From Streptomyces cacaoi (GTDB lineage: Bacteria > Actinomycetota > Actinomycetes > Streptomycetales > Streptomycetaceae): a stretch of DNA of 64,000 nt. The first letter of the stretch is position 1. Each line of letters begins with the position of its first letter. Both the position numbers and the translations under genes were made by a program. The notes under the pieces were generated by a model that saw only the letters and a program-made list of their open reading frames with translations, had not been told where the DNA came from and ran no database searches. This document shows, piece after piece, positions 34,536 through 43,222 of this stretch. The stretch spans positions 1-64,000 of the forward strand of contig NZ_BJMM01000038.1 in the NCBI RefSeq assembly GCF_006539165.1, written 5' to 3'.

Positions 34536-34838
34536 ATGGCCATCGAGGTCCGCATTCCGACCATCCTTCGCACGTACACCGACGGCGAGAAGGCCGTCGA
34601 GGGCACGGGCGCGACCATCGGTGAGCTGTTCGCCGATCTGGAGAGCCGGCACGCCGGCATCCAGGACCGCCTCGTCGAGGACGGCGGGCTGCGCCGCTTC
34701 GTGAACGTCTACCTCAACGACGAGGACGTCCGCTTCCTGGAGGGCATCTCCACGAAGCTGTCCGACGGCGACAGCGTCACGATCCTGCCGGCCGTCGCCG
34801 GCGGCGCGCTCCCCGCCGTGCCCATGGCCGGGCGCTGA
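34536..34838 (+). CDS. cysO: CysO-type sulfur-carrier protein (ThiS/MoaD fold)
   Basis: A 100-aa ubiquitin-like sulfur carrier. ATG 34536 follows AGGAG. The fold pattern is AIEVRIPTILRTYTDGEKAV, RFVNVYLNDEDVRFLEG and DGDSVTILPAVAGG. The functional C terminus of CysO is Gly-Gly. Here ten further residues (ALPAVPMAGR) follow it, so the protein must be trimmed before a thiocarboxylate can be made. The JAMM peptidase encoded upstream is the obvious candidate. The cysM start overlaps the stop codon, ensuring balanced synthesis. Confidence 0.9.
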   Translation: MAIEVRIPTILRTYTDGEKAVEGTGATIGELFADLESRHAGIQDRLVEDGGLRRFVNVYLNDEDVRFLEGISTKLSDGDSVTILPAVAGGALPAVPMAGR

Positions 34839-35788
34839 TGCGGTACGACTCACCGCTCGCCGCGGTCGGCAACACCCCGCTGGTCCGGCTGCCCAGACTG
34901 TCCCTCTCCGACGAGGTGCGGATCTGGGCCAAGCTGGAGGACCGCAACCCCACCGGCTCCGTCAAGGACCGTCCGGCGCTGCACATGGTCGAACAGGCCG
35001 AGAAGGACGGCCGGTTGACGCCCGGCTGCACCATCCTGGAGCCCACCTCGGGCAACACCGGCATCTCGCTGGCGATGGCGGCCAAGCTCAAGGGCTACCG
35101 CATCGTCTGCGTCATGCCGGAGAACACCAGCGAGGAGCGGCGTCAACTGCTCGCCATGTGGGGCGCGGAGATCATCTCCTCCCCGGCGGCCGGCGGCTCC
35201 AACACCGCGGTACGGGTCGCCAAGGAGCTCGCCGAGGAACACCCGGACTGGGTGATGCTCTACCAGTACGGCAATCCGGACAACGCGGGCGCGCACTACG
35301 CCGGCACCGGCCCGGAGATCCTGGCCGATCTGCCGTCCGTCACCCACTTCGTCGCCGGCCTGGGCACCACCGGGACGCTGATGGGCGCCGGGCGCTATCT
35401 GCGCGAGCACCGCCCCGGCATCCGCATCGTCGCGGCCGAACCGCGCTACGACGACCTGGTGTACGGGCTGCGCAACCTCGACGAGGGCTTCGTGCCCGAG
35501 CTGTACGACGAGTCGGTGCTCACCACCCGGTTCTCGGTGGGCTCCGAGGACGCGGTGACCCGCACCCGTGAACTCCTCGCCGAGGAAGGCATCTTCGCGG
35601 GTGTCTCGACGGGCGCCGCCCTGCACGCGGCGATCGGCGTCGGCCGCAAGGCGCAGAAGGCCGGGGAGAGCGCCGACATCGTCTTCGTCGTCGCCGACGG
35701 CGGCTGGAAGTATCTGTCCACCGGCCTGTACACCGCGCGGACCACCGAGGAGGCGATAGCCGCCGTGCAGGGCCAGCTGTGGGCCTGA
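34838..35788 (+). CDS. cysM: CysM-type cysteine synthase (CysO-dependent)
   Basis: A 316-aa PLP enzyme. It should react O-phosphoserine (or O-acetylserine) with the CysO thiocarboxylate to give CysO-cysteine. The PLP lysine is in NPTGSVKDRPALHM, the substrate loop is PTSGNTGISLAMAAKLKGY, the phosphate cradle is GLGTTGTLMGAGRYL, and the C-terminal VVADGGWKYLSTGLY matches the CysM group. The ATG overlaps the cysO stop (TGATG). Choice of O-phosphoserine as donor is from family knowledge. Confidence 0.94.
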   Translation: MRYDSPLAAVGNTPLVRLPRLSLSDEVRIWAKLEDRNPTGSVKDRPALHMVEQAEKDGRLTPGCTILEPTSGNTGISLAMAAKLKGYRIVCVMPENTSEERRQLLAMWGAEIISSPAAGGSNTAVRVAKELAEEHPDWVMLYQYGNPDNAGAHYAGTGPEILADLPSVTHFVAGLGTTGTLMGAGRYLREHRPGIRIVAAEPRYDDLVYGLRNLDEGFVPELYDESVLTTRFSVGSEDAVTRTRELLAEEGIFAGVSTGAALHAAIGVGRKAQKAGESADIVFVVADGGWKYLSTGLYTARTTEEAIAAVQGQLWA

Positions 35789-35913
35789 CGGCGCGACCGT
35801 CCGACCGTGTGACGGCCTGACGGGCCGGCGGCGCGGCCCTGCCCCACGCGCCGTCGGCCCTCAACCGGCGTGGGCGCTCGGGCAGTTCGCCGGTTTCGGC
35901 CGCCGGTCCGCCG

Positions 35914-36369
35914 CTACTCGGCGAGGTGCCGGACCCGCTCCCAGGTGTCCGCGTCCACCTCGTCCGTGCACCGCAACAGCCGGGCGAGGCCGGCCTCGAC
36001 GACCCTGCCGTCCGCCGGCAGATAGGCCGGCCCGTCCGGCGCCTCGCGGGGCACCACCGGCACGGCGGCCGGGTCCGGCGGCTCCGGCGTCAGCGGCGCC
36101 AGCCGCACTCCGTCGCTGCGCACCGCCAGCACCAGGAACGGCCGCTGCGAGCCGTCCGGTACATGTGTGCGCCAGATCTCCCCGGGGCGCGGCAGCGGGG
36201 CACCGTCCGTACCCGGCACCGGGCCGGCCCCGCCCTCCGCCGCCTGACGCAGCCGGACGGCCCGCCGCCACGGCAGCAGCCGGCCGCGGCCCGCGTTGCC
36301 GTCCGCCACCGCCGCGACGAACGCGAGCAGCACCACGGCGCCCAGCGCCAGCCACCACGAGGTCTCCAT
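35914..36369 (-). CDS. membrane-anchored protein with a possible PemK/MazF-like domain
   Basis: A 151-aa protein from ATG 36369, nine bases after GGAGG. One N-terminal helix (WWLALGAVVLLAFVAAVA) is followed by a basic stretch. Then RPGEIWRTHVPDGSQRPFLV, LAVRSDGVRLAPLTPEPPD and RVVEAGLARLLRCTDEVDAD are laid out like the beta-barrel of the PemK/MazF superfamily. The catalytic residues are not obvious and no antitoxin gene is adjacent. I regard the similarity as tentative. Upstream, 36400-36460 has imperfect CGTCGTCCGCGT direct repeats. Confidence 0.65.
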   Translation of the reverse strand: METSWWLALGAVVLLAFVAAVADGNAGRGRLLPWRRAVRLRQAAEGGAGPVPGTDGAPLPRPGEIWRTHVPDGSQRPFLVLAVRSDGVRLAPLTPEPPDPAAVPVVPREAPDGPAYLPADGRVVEAGLARLLRCTDEVDADTWERVRHLAE

Positions 36370-36670
36370 CCGTGCCCGCCTCCGCGTCGCCGTCTGCGTC
36401 GTCCGCGTCGTTCTGCGTACCGTTCGCGTCGTCCGCGTACCGTCCGCCCCCGCCCCGCGGACGTCCCGCGGGGAGCGGCGGAACTCCCGTGCAATCCCGC
36501 GGGCCGACGCTACCCCGGGCTGGTGATTCCGCCCACACCAGCGGCCTACCGAGGAGTCACCCGGACCCACGCGGCTTACGCTCGTAAATCCCCTTGCATT
36601 CGCTCTTCAGCGCTCCCTCGTCCACCGGACGGGGCCACACCCGCAGGCCGTCAACGGAGGTTCCCGCTCC

Positions 36671-37432
36671 ATGAAGCTCACCGTCGTCGGCTGTTCCGGA
36701 TCGTTTCCTTCCACGGAGTCGGCCTGTTCCAGCTACCTCGTCGAGGCCGACGGCTACCGACTGCTGCTCGACATGGGCAACGGCGCGCTCGGTGAGCTCC
36801 AGCGGCACACGGGCCTGTACGACCTCGACGCCATCGCGCTGAGCCATCTGCACGCCGACCACTGCATCGACATGTGCGGCTACTTCGTCGCCCGCTACTA
36901 CCGCCACGAGGGCGGCCGTTGCGCACCGATGCCGGTCCACGGGCCCGCCGGAACCGAGCAGCGCCTCACCACGGCGTACGCGGACACGCCCTCCGACTCC
37001 TCGATGAGCGAGGTGTTCGACTTCCGCGACCTCACGCCCGGCGGCACCTTCGAGGCGGGGCCGTTCCTGGTGCGCAGCGAGCTGGTCGACCACCCGGTCG
37101 AGGCGTACGCCTTCCGTGTCGAGCACGTCGACAGCGGCAGCGTCCTCACCTACTCCGGCGACACCGGCCCGTCCGCGGCGCTGGAGCGCGCCGCGCGGGA
37201 CGCCGACGTCTTCCTGTGCGAGGCGTCCTTCACCGACGGCAAGGAACAGATCCCGGGTCTGCATCTCAACGGCCGCGAGGCCGGCGAGGCCGCACAGCGC
37301 GCCGGCGCCTCCCGGCTCGTGCTCACCCATGTACCGCCGTGGACGGATCCGCAGATCAACCTGCGTGACGCCAAAGCCGTGTTCGACGGCCCGGTGGAGC
37401 TGGCCCGCCCCGGCGCCGTCCACGAGATCTGA
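36671..37432 (+). CDS. metallo-beta-lactamase-fold hydrolase
   Basis: A 253-aa cytoplasmic hydrolase of the RNase Z-like branch. It begins KLTVVGCSGSFPSTESACSS. The metal motif is LSHLHADHCIDMCGY, followed by further ligands in SELVDHPVEAYAF, LTYSGDTGPSAAL and RLVLTHVPPWTDP. ATG 36671 has GGAGG ten bases upstream. The RNase Z exosite is absent, so tRNA processing is not indicated; a phosphodiesterase or lactonase activity is possible. In streptomycetes this gene commonly precedes rph and rdgB. Here the nag genes lie between them. Confidence 0.87.
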   Translation: MKLTVVGCSGSFPSTESACSSYLVEADGYRLLLDMGNGALGELQRHTGLYDLDAIALSHLHADHCIDMCGYFVARYYRHEGGRCAPMPVHGPAGTEQRLTTAYADTPSDSSMSEVFDFRDLTPGGTFEAGPFLVRSELVDHPVEAYAFRVEHVDSGSVLTYSGDTGPSAALERAARDADVFLCEASFTDGKEQIPGLHLNGREAGEAAQRAGASRLVLTHVPPWTDPQINLRDAKAVFDGPVELARPGAVHEI

Positions 37433-37527
37433 CCCCCGGCCCCGCGCCCGCCCCGGCTACGGCCTGCCCGACCGGCACAGAGCCCCGCCCTGCACACGAA
37501 GCGCCGACACGGCGCACCAGCACGAAG

Positions 37528-37560
37528 CCCCACCCTCCACACATGGGGCGGAGGGTGGGG
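37528..37560. terminator. bidirectional hairpin terminator
   Basis: CCCCACCCTCC (37528-37538) pairs perfectly with GGAGGGTGGGG (37550-37560), loop 11 bases. It lies between the convergent hydrolase gene (stop 37432) and nagE2 (stop 37580) and could end both transcripts. Confidence 0.75.
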
Positions 37561-37579
37561 CGACGGGCGGGCGGAGCTC

Positions 37580-38821
37580 TTACTTCGTGATGTCCTCGAC
37601 CTCTTCCTCCGGCTCACGGCCGGGGGTCTTGATGTCGAGCTTGACGATCAGGAAGCGGAACAGCACGTAGTAGATCGCGGCGAAACAGAGCCCGATCGGG
37701 ATGATCATCCATGGCCTCTCCGCCAGGCTCCAGTTGATCGCGTAGTCGATGAATCCCGCCGAGAAGCTGAATCCGTCGTGGACGCCGAGCATCCAGGTCA
37801 CCGCCATCGAGATCGCGGTGAGGACGGCGTGCACCACGTACAGCACCGGCGCGATGAACATGAAGGAGAACTCGATGGGTTCGGTGACGCCGGTGACGAA
37901 GGAGGTCGCCGCGAGCGAGACCATCATGCCCATCACGGCCTTGCGCCGCTCCGGCCGTGCGCAGTGCGCGATGGCGATGGCGGCGGCCGGCAGACCGAAC
38001 ATCATGATCGGGAAGAAGCCGGACATGAACTGGCCGGCGCTGGGGTCGCCGGCGAAGAACCGGGCGATGTCGCCGTGCACGACCTTGCCGGCCTCGTCCG
38101 TGAAGTCACCGAGCTGGAACCAGGCGACGGTGTTGAGGAACTGGTGCATGCCGACGGGGATCAGCGCACGGTTGATGGCGCCGAAGATGCCGGCGCCGGC
38201 GGCGCCGAGCCCGGTCATCCACTCGCCGAACGCGGTGATGGCGTCGCCGATGGGGCCCCATATGAGGGTGAAGATGACGCCGACGACGAGGCCGACGAAG
38301 GCCATCAGGATCGGCACCAGGCGACGGCCGTTGAAGAAGCCGAGCCAGTCGACGAGCTTCGTGCGGTGGAAGCGTTGCCAGACGACCGCGGCGAGCAGGC
38401 CCATGATCACGCCGCCCAGCACGCCGGGGTCGTTGTAGACGGCGGGTGTGTCCTCACCCGCCTTGATCACGGCCTCCTCGACGGGGAACGCCTCCAGGAC
38501 GTTCTTGTAGACGAGGAAGCCGACCAGCGCGGCGAGCGCGGTCGAGCCGTCGGACTTCTTGGCGAATCCGATGGCGACGCCGATGCAGAACAGCAGTGGC
38601 AGGTTGTCGAAGATGGCGCCGCCGGCGCCGGCGAAGGCCGCGGCGACGTCGTGCCACTTCAGGCCCTTGTCGCCGAAGACGTCCGGCTGGCCGAGCCGGT
38701 TGAGAATGCCCGCGGCGGGCAGGACGGCGATCGGCAACTGCAGGCTGCGGCCGACCTTCTGCAGCCCTTGGAACAGGCCGGAGCCCCGCTTCTTCGCGGG
38801 AGCAGCGGTGTCCGTGCTCAT
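37580..38821 (-). CDS. nagE2: PTS EIIC permease for N-acetylglucosamine
   Basis: A 413-aa membrane permease of the glucose/GlcNAc PTS family, EIIC domain only, about 8-10 helices. ATG 38821 has GGAGG nine bases upstream. Landmarks: GLQKVGRSLQLPIAVLPAAG, ILNRLGQPDVFG, the cytoplasmic loop, and TGVTEPIEFSFMFIAPVLYV around the sugar site. There is no fused EIIB; that domain comes from the separate nagF gene. A DasR-type operator lies 69 bases upstream. The gene is a paralogue of the next EIIC gene (about two-thirds identical by eye). By position it corresponds to S. coelicolor nagE2, the main GlcNAc transporter. Confidence 0.9.
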   Translation of the reverse strand: MSTDTAAPAKKRGSGLFQGLQKVGRSLQLPIAVLPAAGILNRLGQPDVFGDKGLKWHDVAAAFAGAGGAIFDNLPLLFCIGVAIGFAKKSDGSTALAALVGFLVYKNVLEAFPVEEAVIKAGEDTPAVYNDPGVLGGVIMGLLAAVVWQRFHRTKLVDWLGFFNGRRLVPILMAFVGLVVGVIFTLIWGPIGDAITAFGEWMTGLGAAGAGIFGAINRALIPVGMHQFLNTVAWFQLGDFTDEAGKVVHGDIARFFAGDPSAGQFMSGFFPIMMFGLPAAAIAIAHCARPERRKAVMGMMVSLAATSFVTGVTEPIEFSFMFIAPVLYVVHAVLTAISMAVTWMLGVHDGFSFSAGFIDYAINWSLAERPWMIIPIGLCFAAIYYVLFRFLIVKLDIKTPGREPEEEVEDITK

Positions 38822-38889
38822 GGGAAAAGTCCTCCAGGTGAAGCGGGCACTGCACGCAGGAGGCGGCCCGCTCAGTGGTCCAGTCCTGT

Positions 38890-38905
38890 AGTGGTTTAGA
38901 CCATT
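38890..38905. promoter_or_regulatory. DasR-responsive element upstream of nagE2
   Basis: AGTGGTTTAGACCATT matches the dre consensus ACTGGTCTAGACCACT at most positions, with the TAGACCA core intact. DasR, the GntR-type GlcNAc regulator, binds such sites and is released by glucosamine-6-phosphate. Position suits repression of nagE2. Confidence 0.85.
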
Positions 38906-39010
38906 AGTAGCACGAGCGCACCGATGCACGGAATCGCTTCTTCCAAGCCCATGTACGACCGGTGCGTGACTGTTATCGAAGCCGCCGTGTCGTATCACGA
39001 ACGGATATCA

Positions 39011-39045
39011 AAAGACCCTCGAACCGGGGCGGTTCGAGGGTCTTT
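39011..39045 (-). terminator. intrinsic terminator of nagE1
   Basis: A perfect 15-bp stem: AAAGACCCTCGAACC (39011-39025) and GGTTCGAGGGTCTTT (39031-39045) around a 5-base loop. On the minus strand a run of four T follows, so it is oriented for nagE1, whose stop is 50 bases away. It keeps nagE1 from reading into nagE2. Confidence 0.88.
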
Positions 39046-39094
39046 CGTTCGGATCCGGTCCGGGAAGCCGTGCCGGGCGCGGGCCCGGCACGGC

Positions 39095-40399
39095 TCAGCC
39101 CCGGGTGTTCTCGTCCTCGATCTCCTCGGCCAGTTCCTCCGGTTCGCGTCCCGGGGTCCTGAGATCGAATTTCGCGATCACGACGCGGAAGATCACGTAG
39201 TAGACGACGGCGAAACAGAGCCCGATCGGAATGATCATCCAGGGCTTGGTCGCCAGGCTCCAGTTGATGACGTAGTCGATCAGACCGGCGGAGAAGCTGA
39301 AACCGTCGTGCACACCCAGCGCCCAGGTCACCGCCATGGAGACACCGGTGAGGACCACATGGATCACGTACAGCAGCGGGGCGACGAACAGGAACGAGAA
39401 CTCGATGGGTTCGGTGACGCCGGTGACGAAGGACGTCAGCGCCGTCGAGAGCATCAGACCGCCGACGACCTTGCGTCTCTCCGGCCGGGCCGCGTGTGTG
39501 ATCGCCAGCGCCGCCGCCGGGAGCGCGAACATCATGATCGGGAAGAAGCCGGAGAGGAACTGGCCCGCGGTCGGGTCGCCCGCCAGGAAGCGGTTGATGT
39601 CGCCGTGCACGACTTCGCCGCCCGGCTTCTTGAAGTCCCCGAACTGGAACCACATGAAGGTGTTCAGGAACTGGTGCATACCGATCGGGATCAGCGCGCG
39701 GTTCGCCAGGCCGAAGATGCCCGAGCCCCAGGCGCCCAGATCCGTCATCCACTTGGAGAAGCTGGTGAGCGCGTCACCGACCGGCGGCCACACCCACTGG
39801 CACAGGACGGCGAAGACCAGCGCGACGAAGGCCATCAGGATCGGCACCAGGCGGCGCCCGTTGAAGAAGCCGAGCCAGTCCACCAGCTTCACCCGGTGGA
39901 ACCGCTGCCAGAACCAGGCCGACAGCAGGCCCATGACGATGCCGCCGAACACCCCCGGATTCTGGTACGTGGCCGGGCCCAGGGCCTTGCCGTCCCGGTC
40001 CAGGCAGGCACCCATCTCCTGGTCGAAGGAGGAGCCCGCGGGGCAGTCCGGGAACTGCTGGAGGATGTTGTAGTAGACGAGGAAACCGGCCAGCGCCGCC
40101 AGCGCCGTCGAGCCGTCCGCCTTGCGGGCCATGCCGATGGCCACGCCCACGCAGAACAGCAGGGGCAGCCCGAGCGCGGAGTCCAGCAGGGCACTGCCGG
40201 CACCCTCGAAGACCTTGGCGACATCGGTCCAGCCGAGCCCCTCGTCGCCGAACACATCGGGCTGGCCGAGCCGGTTGAGGATGCCGGCGGCCGGCAGTAC
40301 GGCGATGGGCAGCTGGAGGCTGCGGCCCATCTTCTGGAGCCCCTGGAAGAAGGCGGAGGCCCGGTTCCGCCCCCCACCGGCCGCAGCGTGTGCGCTCAA
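39095..40399 (-). CDS. nagE1: PTS EIIC permease, paralogue of nagE2
   Basis: A 434-aa EIIC protein. The start is TTG 40399, five bases after GGAGGG. It shares LPIAVLPAAGILNRLGQPDVFG and TGVTEPIEFSFLFVAPLLYV with its neighbour. It has an extra loop with Cys residues (QFPDCPAGSSFDQEMGACL) that nagE2 lacks. It is divergent from the EIIB gene across 256 bases that hold a second dre site. From the S. coelicolor literature, nagE1 is accessory while nagE2 carries most GlcNAc. Whether the extra loop alters specificity is unknown. Confidence 0.88.
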   Translation of the reverse strand: MSAHAAAGGGRNRASAFFQGLQKMGRSLQLPIAVLPAAGILNRLGQPDVFGDEGLGWTDVAKVFEGAGSALLDSALGLPLLFCVGVAIGMARKADGSTALAALAGFLVYYNILQQFPDCPAGSSFDQEMGACLDRDGKALGPATYQNPGVFGGIVMGLLSAWFWQRFHRVKLVDWLGFFNGRRLVPILMAFVALVFAVLCQWVWPPVGDALTSFSKWMTDLGAWGSGIFGLANRALIPIGMHQFLNTFMWFQFGDFKKPGGEVVHGDINRFLAGDPTAGQFLSGFFPIMMFALPAAALAITHAARPERRKVVGGLMLSTALTSFVTGVTEPIEFSFLFVAPLLYVIHVVLTGVSMAVTWALGVHDGFSFSAGLIDYVINWSLATKPWMIIPIGLCFAVVYYVIFRVVIAKFDLRTPGREPEELAEEIEDENTRG

Positions 40400-40488
40400 A
40401 GCATCCCTCCGTTCGCTTCTCCGCCTGCGCGGCTGCCTGCATGCCGCAGTCGGCCCCTGCGACCCCCGTTTTCGAACGGTTGACGCAT

Positions 40489-40504
40489 ACTGGTGTAGAC
40501 CTGT
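40489..40504. promoter_or_regulatory. DasR-responsive element between nagE1 and nagF
   Basis: ACTGGTGTAGACCTGT matches the dre consensus with the ACTGG-TAGACC halves intact. It sits between the divergent EIIC and EIIB genes and can control both promoters. Confidence 0.82.
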
Positions 40505-40655
40505 AGCGGGGCGGGGTTCGTGTGACGGCTCCGCGACGCCAGGTAACCGCCATCATTCGTCAGACAGCGGACCGACGCCCGCACAGGTGGGCTGATCGTG
40601 GGCTAACGTGAAAAGCGCCCAGCGTCCACCGGGGCCGGAAACACAGGAGAAGCAC

Positions 40656-40889
40656 ATGGCCAGCAAGGCTGAGAAGATCGTCGCCGGACTCGGCGGGCTC
40701 GACAACATCGAGGAGGTCGAGGGCTGCATCACGCGTCTGCGGACCGAGGTCAGCGATGCCTCTCTCGTCGACGAGGCAGCCCTCAAGGCCGCGGGCGCGC
40801 ACGGCGTCGTGAAGATGGGCTCCGCGATCCAGGTCGTCATCGGCACCGACGCCGACCCGATCGCCGCCGAGATCGAAGACATGATGTGA
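40656..40889 (+). CDS. nagF: PTS EIIB phosphotransfer protein for GlcNAc
   Basis: A 77-aa soluble EIIB. ATG 40656 follows AGGAGA. The phosphorylated residue is Cys24 in EEVEGCITRLRTEVSD, the EIIB signature. The rest is HGVVKMGSAIQVVIGTDADP. It takes phosphate from EIIA and passes it to GlcNAc as the EIIC proteins import it. The single EIIB presumably serves both EIIC genes. Located between the nagE genes and rph, as in S. coelicolor. Confidence 0.93.
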   Translation: MASKAEKIVAGLGGLDNIEEVEGCITRLRTEVSDASLVDEAALKAAGAHGVVKMGSAIQVVIGTDADPIAAEIEDMM

Positions 40890-41054
40890 GCGGCTGAGCC
40901 GCTCCGGGCCACCGGCCCGCGGAAGGAAGCCGCCCTGCGCGCGCCGCCCCGAGCGGGGTGCCGTACGGGCGGCTTTCGTACGTCCGCCCGGCCGGGCGGG
41001 CCCCCGAGGTCACCGCGTTCTGCTGCCCGGCGGGGCGCGGATAGGCTCGGGCCC

Positions 41055-41777
41055 ATGTCTCGTATCGACGGCCGAACGGCCGATCAGCTGCGCCCCGTGA
41101 CCATCGAACGTGGCTGGAGCAAGCACGCGGAGGGCTCGGTCCTGGTCTCCTTCGGCGACACCCGGGTGCTGTGCACGGCCAGCTTCACCGAGGGGGTGCC
41201 CCGGTGGCGCAAGGGCAGCGGGGAGGGCTGGGTGACGGCCGAGTACGCGATGCTGCCGCGCTCGACCAATACGCGCGGTGACCGCGAGTCCGTCCGCGGC
41301 CGGATCGGCGGGCGCACCCATGAGATCTCCCGTCTCATCGGCCGCTCGCTGCGTGCCGTGGTGGACACCAAGGCGCTGGGGGAGAACACCGTCGTCCTCG
41401 ACTGCGACGTCCTCCAGGCCGACGGCGGCACCCGCACGGCGGCGATCACCGGCGCGTACGTCGCGCTCGCCGACGCCGTCGGCTGGGCGCAGAGCAAGAA
41501 GCTCGTCAGGGCCAAGGCGCAGCCGCTGACCGGAACGGTGGCGGCGGTCAGCGTCGGGATCGTCGGTGGGACGCCGATGCTCGACCTGTGCTACGAGGAG
41601 GACGTCCGTGCCGAGACCGACATGAACGTCGTGTGCACCGGCGACGGCCGCTTCGTCGAGGTGCAGGGCACCGCCGAGGGCGAGCCGTTCGCCCGGGACG
41701 AGCTGAACGGCCTGCTCGATCTCGCCGTCGCCGGCTGCGCCCAGCTCGACGGGGCGCAGCGCGCGGCCCTGGGCTGA
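41055..41777 (+). CDS. rph: ribonuclease PH
   Basis: A 240-aa phosphorolytic 3' exonuclease that trims tRNA 3' ends. ATG 41055 is preceded by TAGGCT at 41042-41047, suggesting a leaderless mRNA. Signature segments: RTADQLRPVTIERGWSKHAE, GSVLVSFGDTRVLCTASF, PRSTNTRGDRESVRGRIGGR, IGRSLRAVVDTKALGENTVV, and the catalytic end AEGEPFARDELNGLLDLA. It is followed by a lipoprotein and rdgB; rph-rdgB adjacency is common in actinobacteria. Confidence 0.96.
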   Translation: MSRIDGRTADQLRPVTIERGWSKHAEGSVLVSFGDTRVLCTASFTEGVPRWRKGSGEGWVTAEYAMLPRSTNTRGDRESVRGRIGGRTHEISRLIGRSLRAVVDTKALGENTVVLDCDVLQADGGTRTAAITGAYVALADAVGWAQSKKLVRAKAQPLTGTVAAVSVGIVGGTPMLDLCYEEDVRAETDMNVVCTGDGRFVEVQGTAEGEPFARDELNGLLDLAVAGCAQLDGAQRAALG

Positions 41778-41981
41778 GCCCCGCCCCGGAGTCCTTCCGG
41801 TCCCGCGGAGTCCGTTTCGCCCGGGGCGATCCGCCCAGGTCACAGGCTTTTCGGGCGGAATCTCCGCGCGAGGGAAACTTTGCGCGTGCTTTACGCGTCT
41901 TCACTGGTGCGGGCCGCACGTGTCGAACCGTGCGGCCCGACCAGCTTGGGGGCCCGGGGATTCCCCGGGGGAGGGGGAGCC

Positions 41982-42380
41982 GTGCTTCGCAGGAACACCG
42001 TGGCCGCGTTCGCCGCCGCCGCGCTCGCCGTGCCCGTCCTCGCCGGCTGCGGCGCGGGAGATGCCGTGGACGCGGCGAACAAGGCGCTCGACTGCGCCAG
42101 TACCGCCGCCACGGTCGCCGAGGCGGCCGACGATCTCCAGCAGGCCGCCTCCGAGGCGGCGGACGACCCCGCGCAGGCGCGCGAGTCGCTCAACACGATC
42201 GACAAGAACCTGGACAAGATCCGGGACGAGACGGACGACGCGGATGTCGGCAAGGCCGTGAACAGGCTCGGCGACGCCGTCGAGAGCGTCCGCTCGGATG
42301 TGGAGGACGGCCGGGTGCCGAGCACGGCCCCGGTCGGCAAGGCGGCCGACGAGCTGACCGCCGTGTGCACACCCGGCTGA
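41982..42380 (+). CDS. small lipoprotein
   Basis: A 132-aa exported lipoprotein from GTG 41982 after GGGGGAG. The signal peptide (LRRNTVAAFAAAALAVPV) ends in the lipobox LAGC. Lipid attachment would be at Cys25. The mature part is acidic and helical (AATVAEAADDLQQAASEAAD, LNTIDKNLDKIRDETDDADV, VGKAVNRLGDAVESVRSDVE), with a closing Cys pair. Family not recognised; commonly placed between rph and rdgB in streptomycetes as I recall. Confidence 0.82.
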   Translation: MLRRNTVAAFAAAALAVPVLAGCGAGDAVDAANKALDCASTAATVAEAADDLQQAASEAADDPAQARESLNTIDKNLDKIRDETDDADVGKAVNRLGDAVESVRSDVEDGRVPSTAPVGKAADELTAVCTPG

Positions 42381-42429
42381 GCCACGGGTGGCGCGAGCGG
42401 CGCGGAGCGCGGCGGGATAATCGGTGCCC

Positions 42430-43044
42430 ATGACCACCAAGCGCCTCATCCTCGCCACCCGTAACGCCCACAAGGTCACCGAGCTGAAGGCGATCCTCGC
42501 GGACGCCGGGCTCGACCTCGACCTGGTGGGGGCCGATGCCTACCCGGACATCCTCGACGTCAAGGAGACGGGGGTGACCTTCGCCGAGAACGCCCTGCTG
42601 AAGGCGCACGCGCTGGCCTCCGCCACGGGCCTGCCCGCCGTGGCCGACGACTCGGGCCTGTGCGTCAACGTGCTCGGTGGCGCGCCGGGCATCTTCTCCG
42701 CCCGCTGGGCCGGCCGGCACGGCGACGACGCGGCCAACCTCGATCTGCTGCTGGCCCAGCTGTCCGACATCGACACGGCGCACCGCGCCGCGCACTTCGA
42801 GTGCGCCGCGGCGCTGGCCCTGCCGGACGGCACGGAGCGCGTCGTCAACGGGCAGCTGCGCGGCACGCTGCGGCACGAGCCCGCCGGCAGCGGCGGCTTC
42901 GGCTACGACCCGGTGCTCCAGCCCGACGGGGAGAGCCGTACCTGCGCCGAGCTGAGCGCGGAGGAGAAGAACGCCATCAGCCACCGCGGCAAGGCGTTCC
43001 GCGCGCTCGTTCCCGCCGTGCGCGAACTCCTCGGCCACGGCTGA
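42430..43044 (+). CDS. rdgB: dITP/XTP pyrophosphatase
   Basis: A 204-aa house-cleaning enzyme that removes non-canonical purine triphosphates (dITP, XTP). ATG 42430 has GATAAT eight bases upstream, so the message may be leaderless. Motifs: LILATRNAHKVTELKAIL, TGVTFAENALLKAHALA, GLPAVADDSGLCVNVLGG, GSGGFGYDPVLQPDG, and AELSAEEKNAISHRGKAFRA. It marks the left border of the accessory cluster. Confidence 0.95.
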   Translation: MTTKRLILATRNAHKVTELKAILADAGLDLDLVGADAYPDILDVKETGVTFAENALLKAHALASATGLPAVADDSGLCVNVLGGAPGIFSARWAGRHGDDAANLDLLLAQLSDIDTAHRAAHFECAAALALPDGTERVVNGQLRGTLRHEPAGSGGFGYDPVLQPDGESRTCAELSAEEKNAISHRGKAFRALVPAVRELLGHG

Positions 43045-43222
43045 GGGTTGGGCCCGGGGCGGGCTGCTCGCCCCGTCGGAACCTGTGGGCCCGTCGCCCG
43101 CCGCGTGGCGGCGTCCGGGTGAACACGGGCCCACGGGCCGTGGGGGAACGTCCGGCCGGTTATGGCTGGCCGGTGCGCGATGCGGCGCACACCGACCCCC
43201 CCACACAGAAGGACCGAAGCGT

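Noticed and set aside
43045..43222. att-type duplicate of the tRNA-Leu 3' end
   Set aside because: I compared the tRNA end sequence by eye with the left border and found no match; an integrase is also absent.
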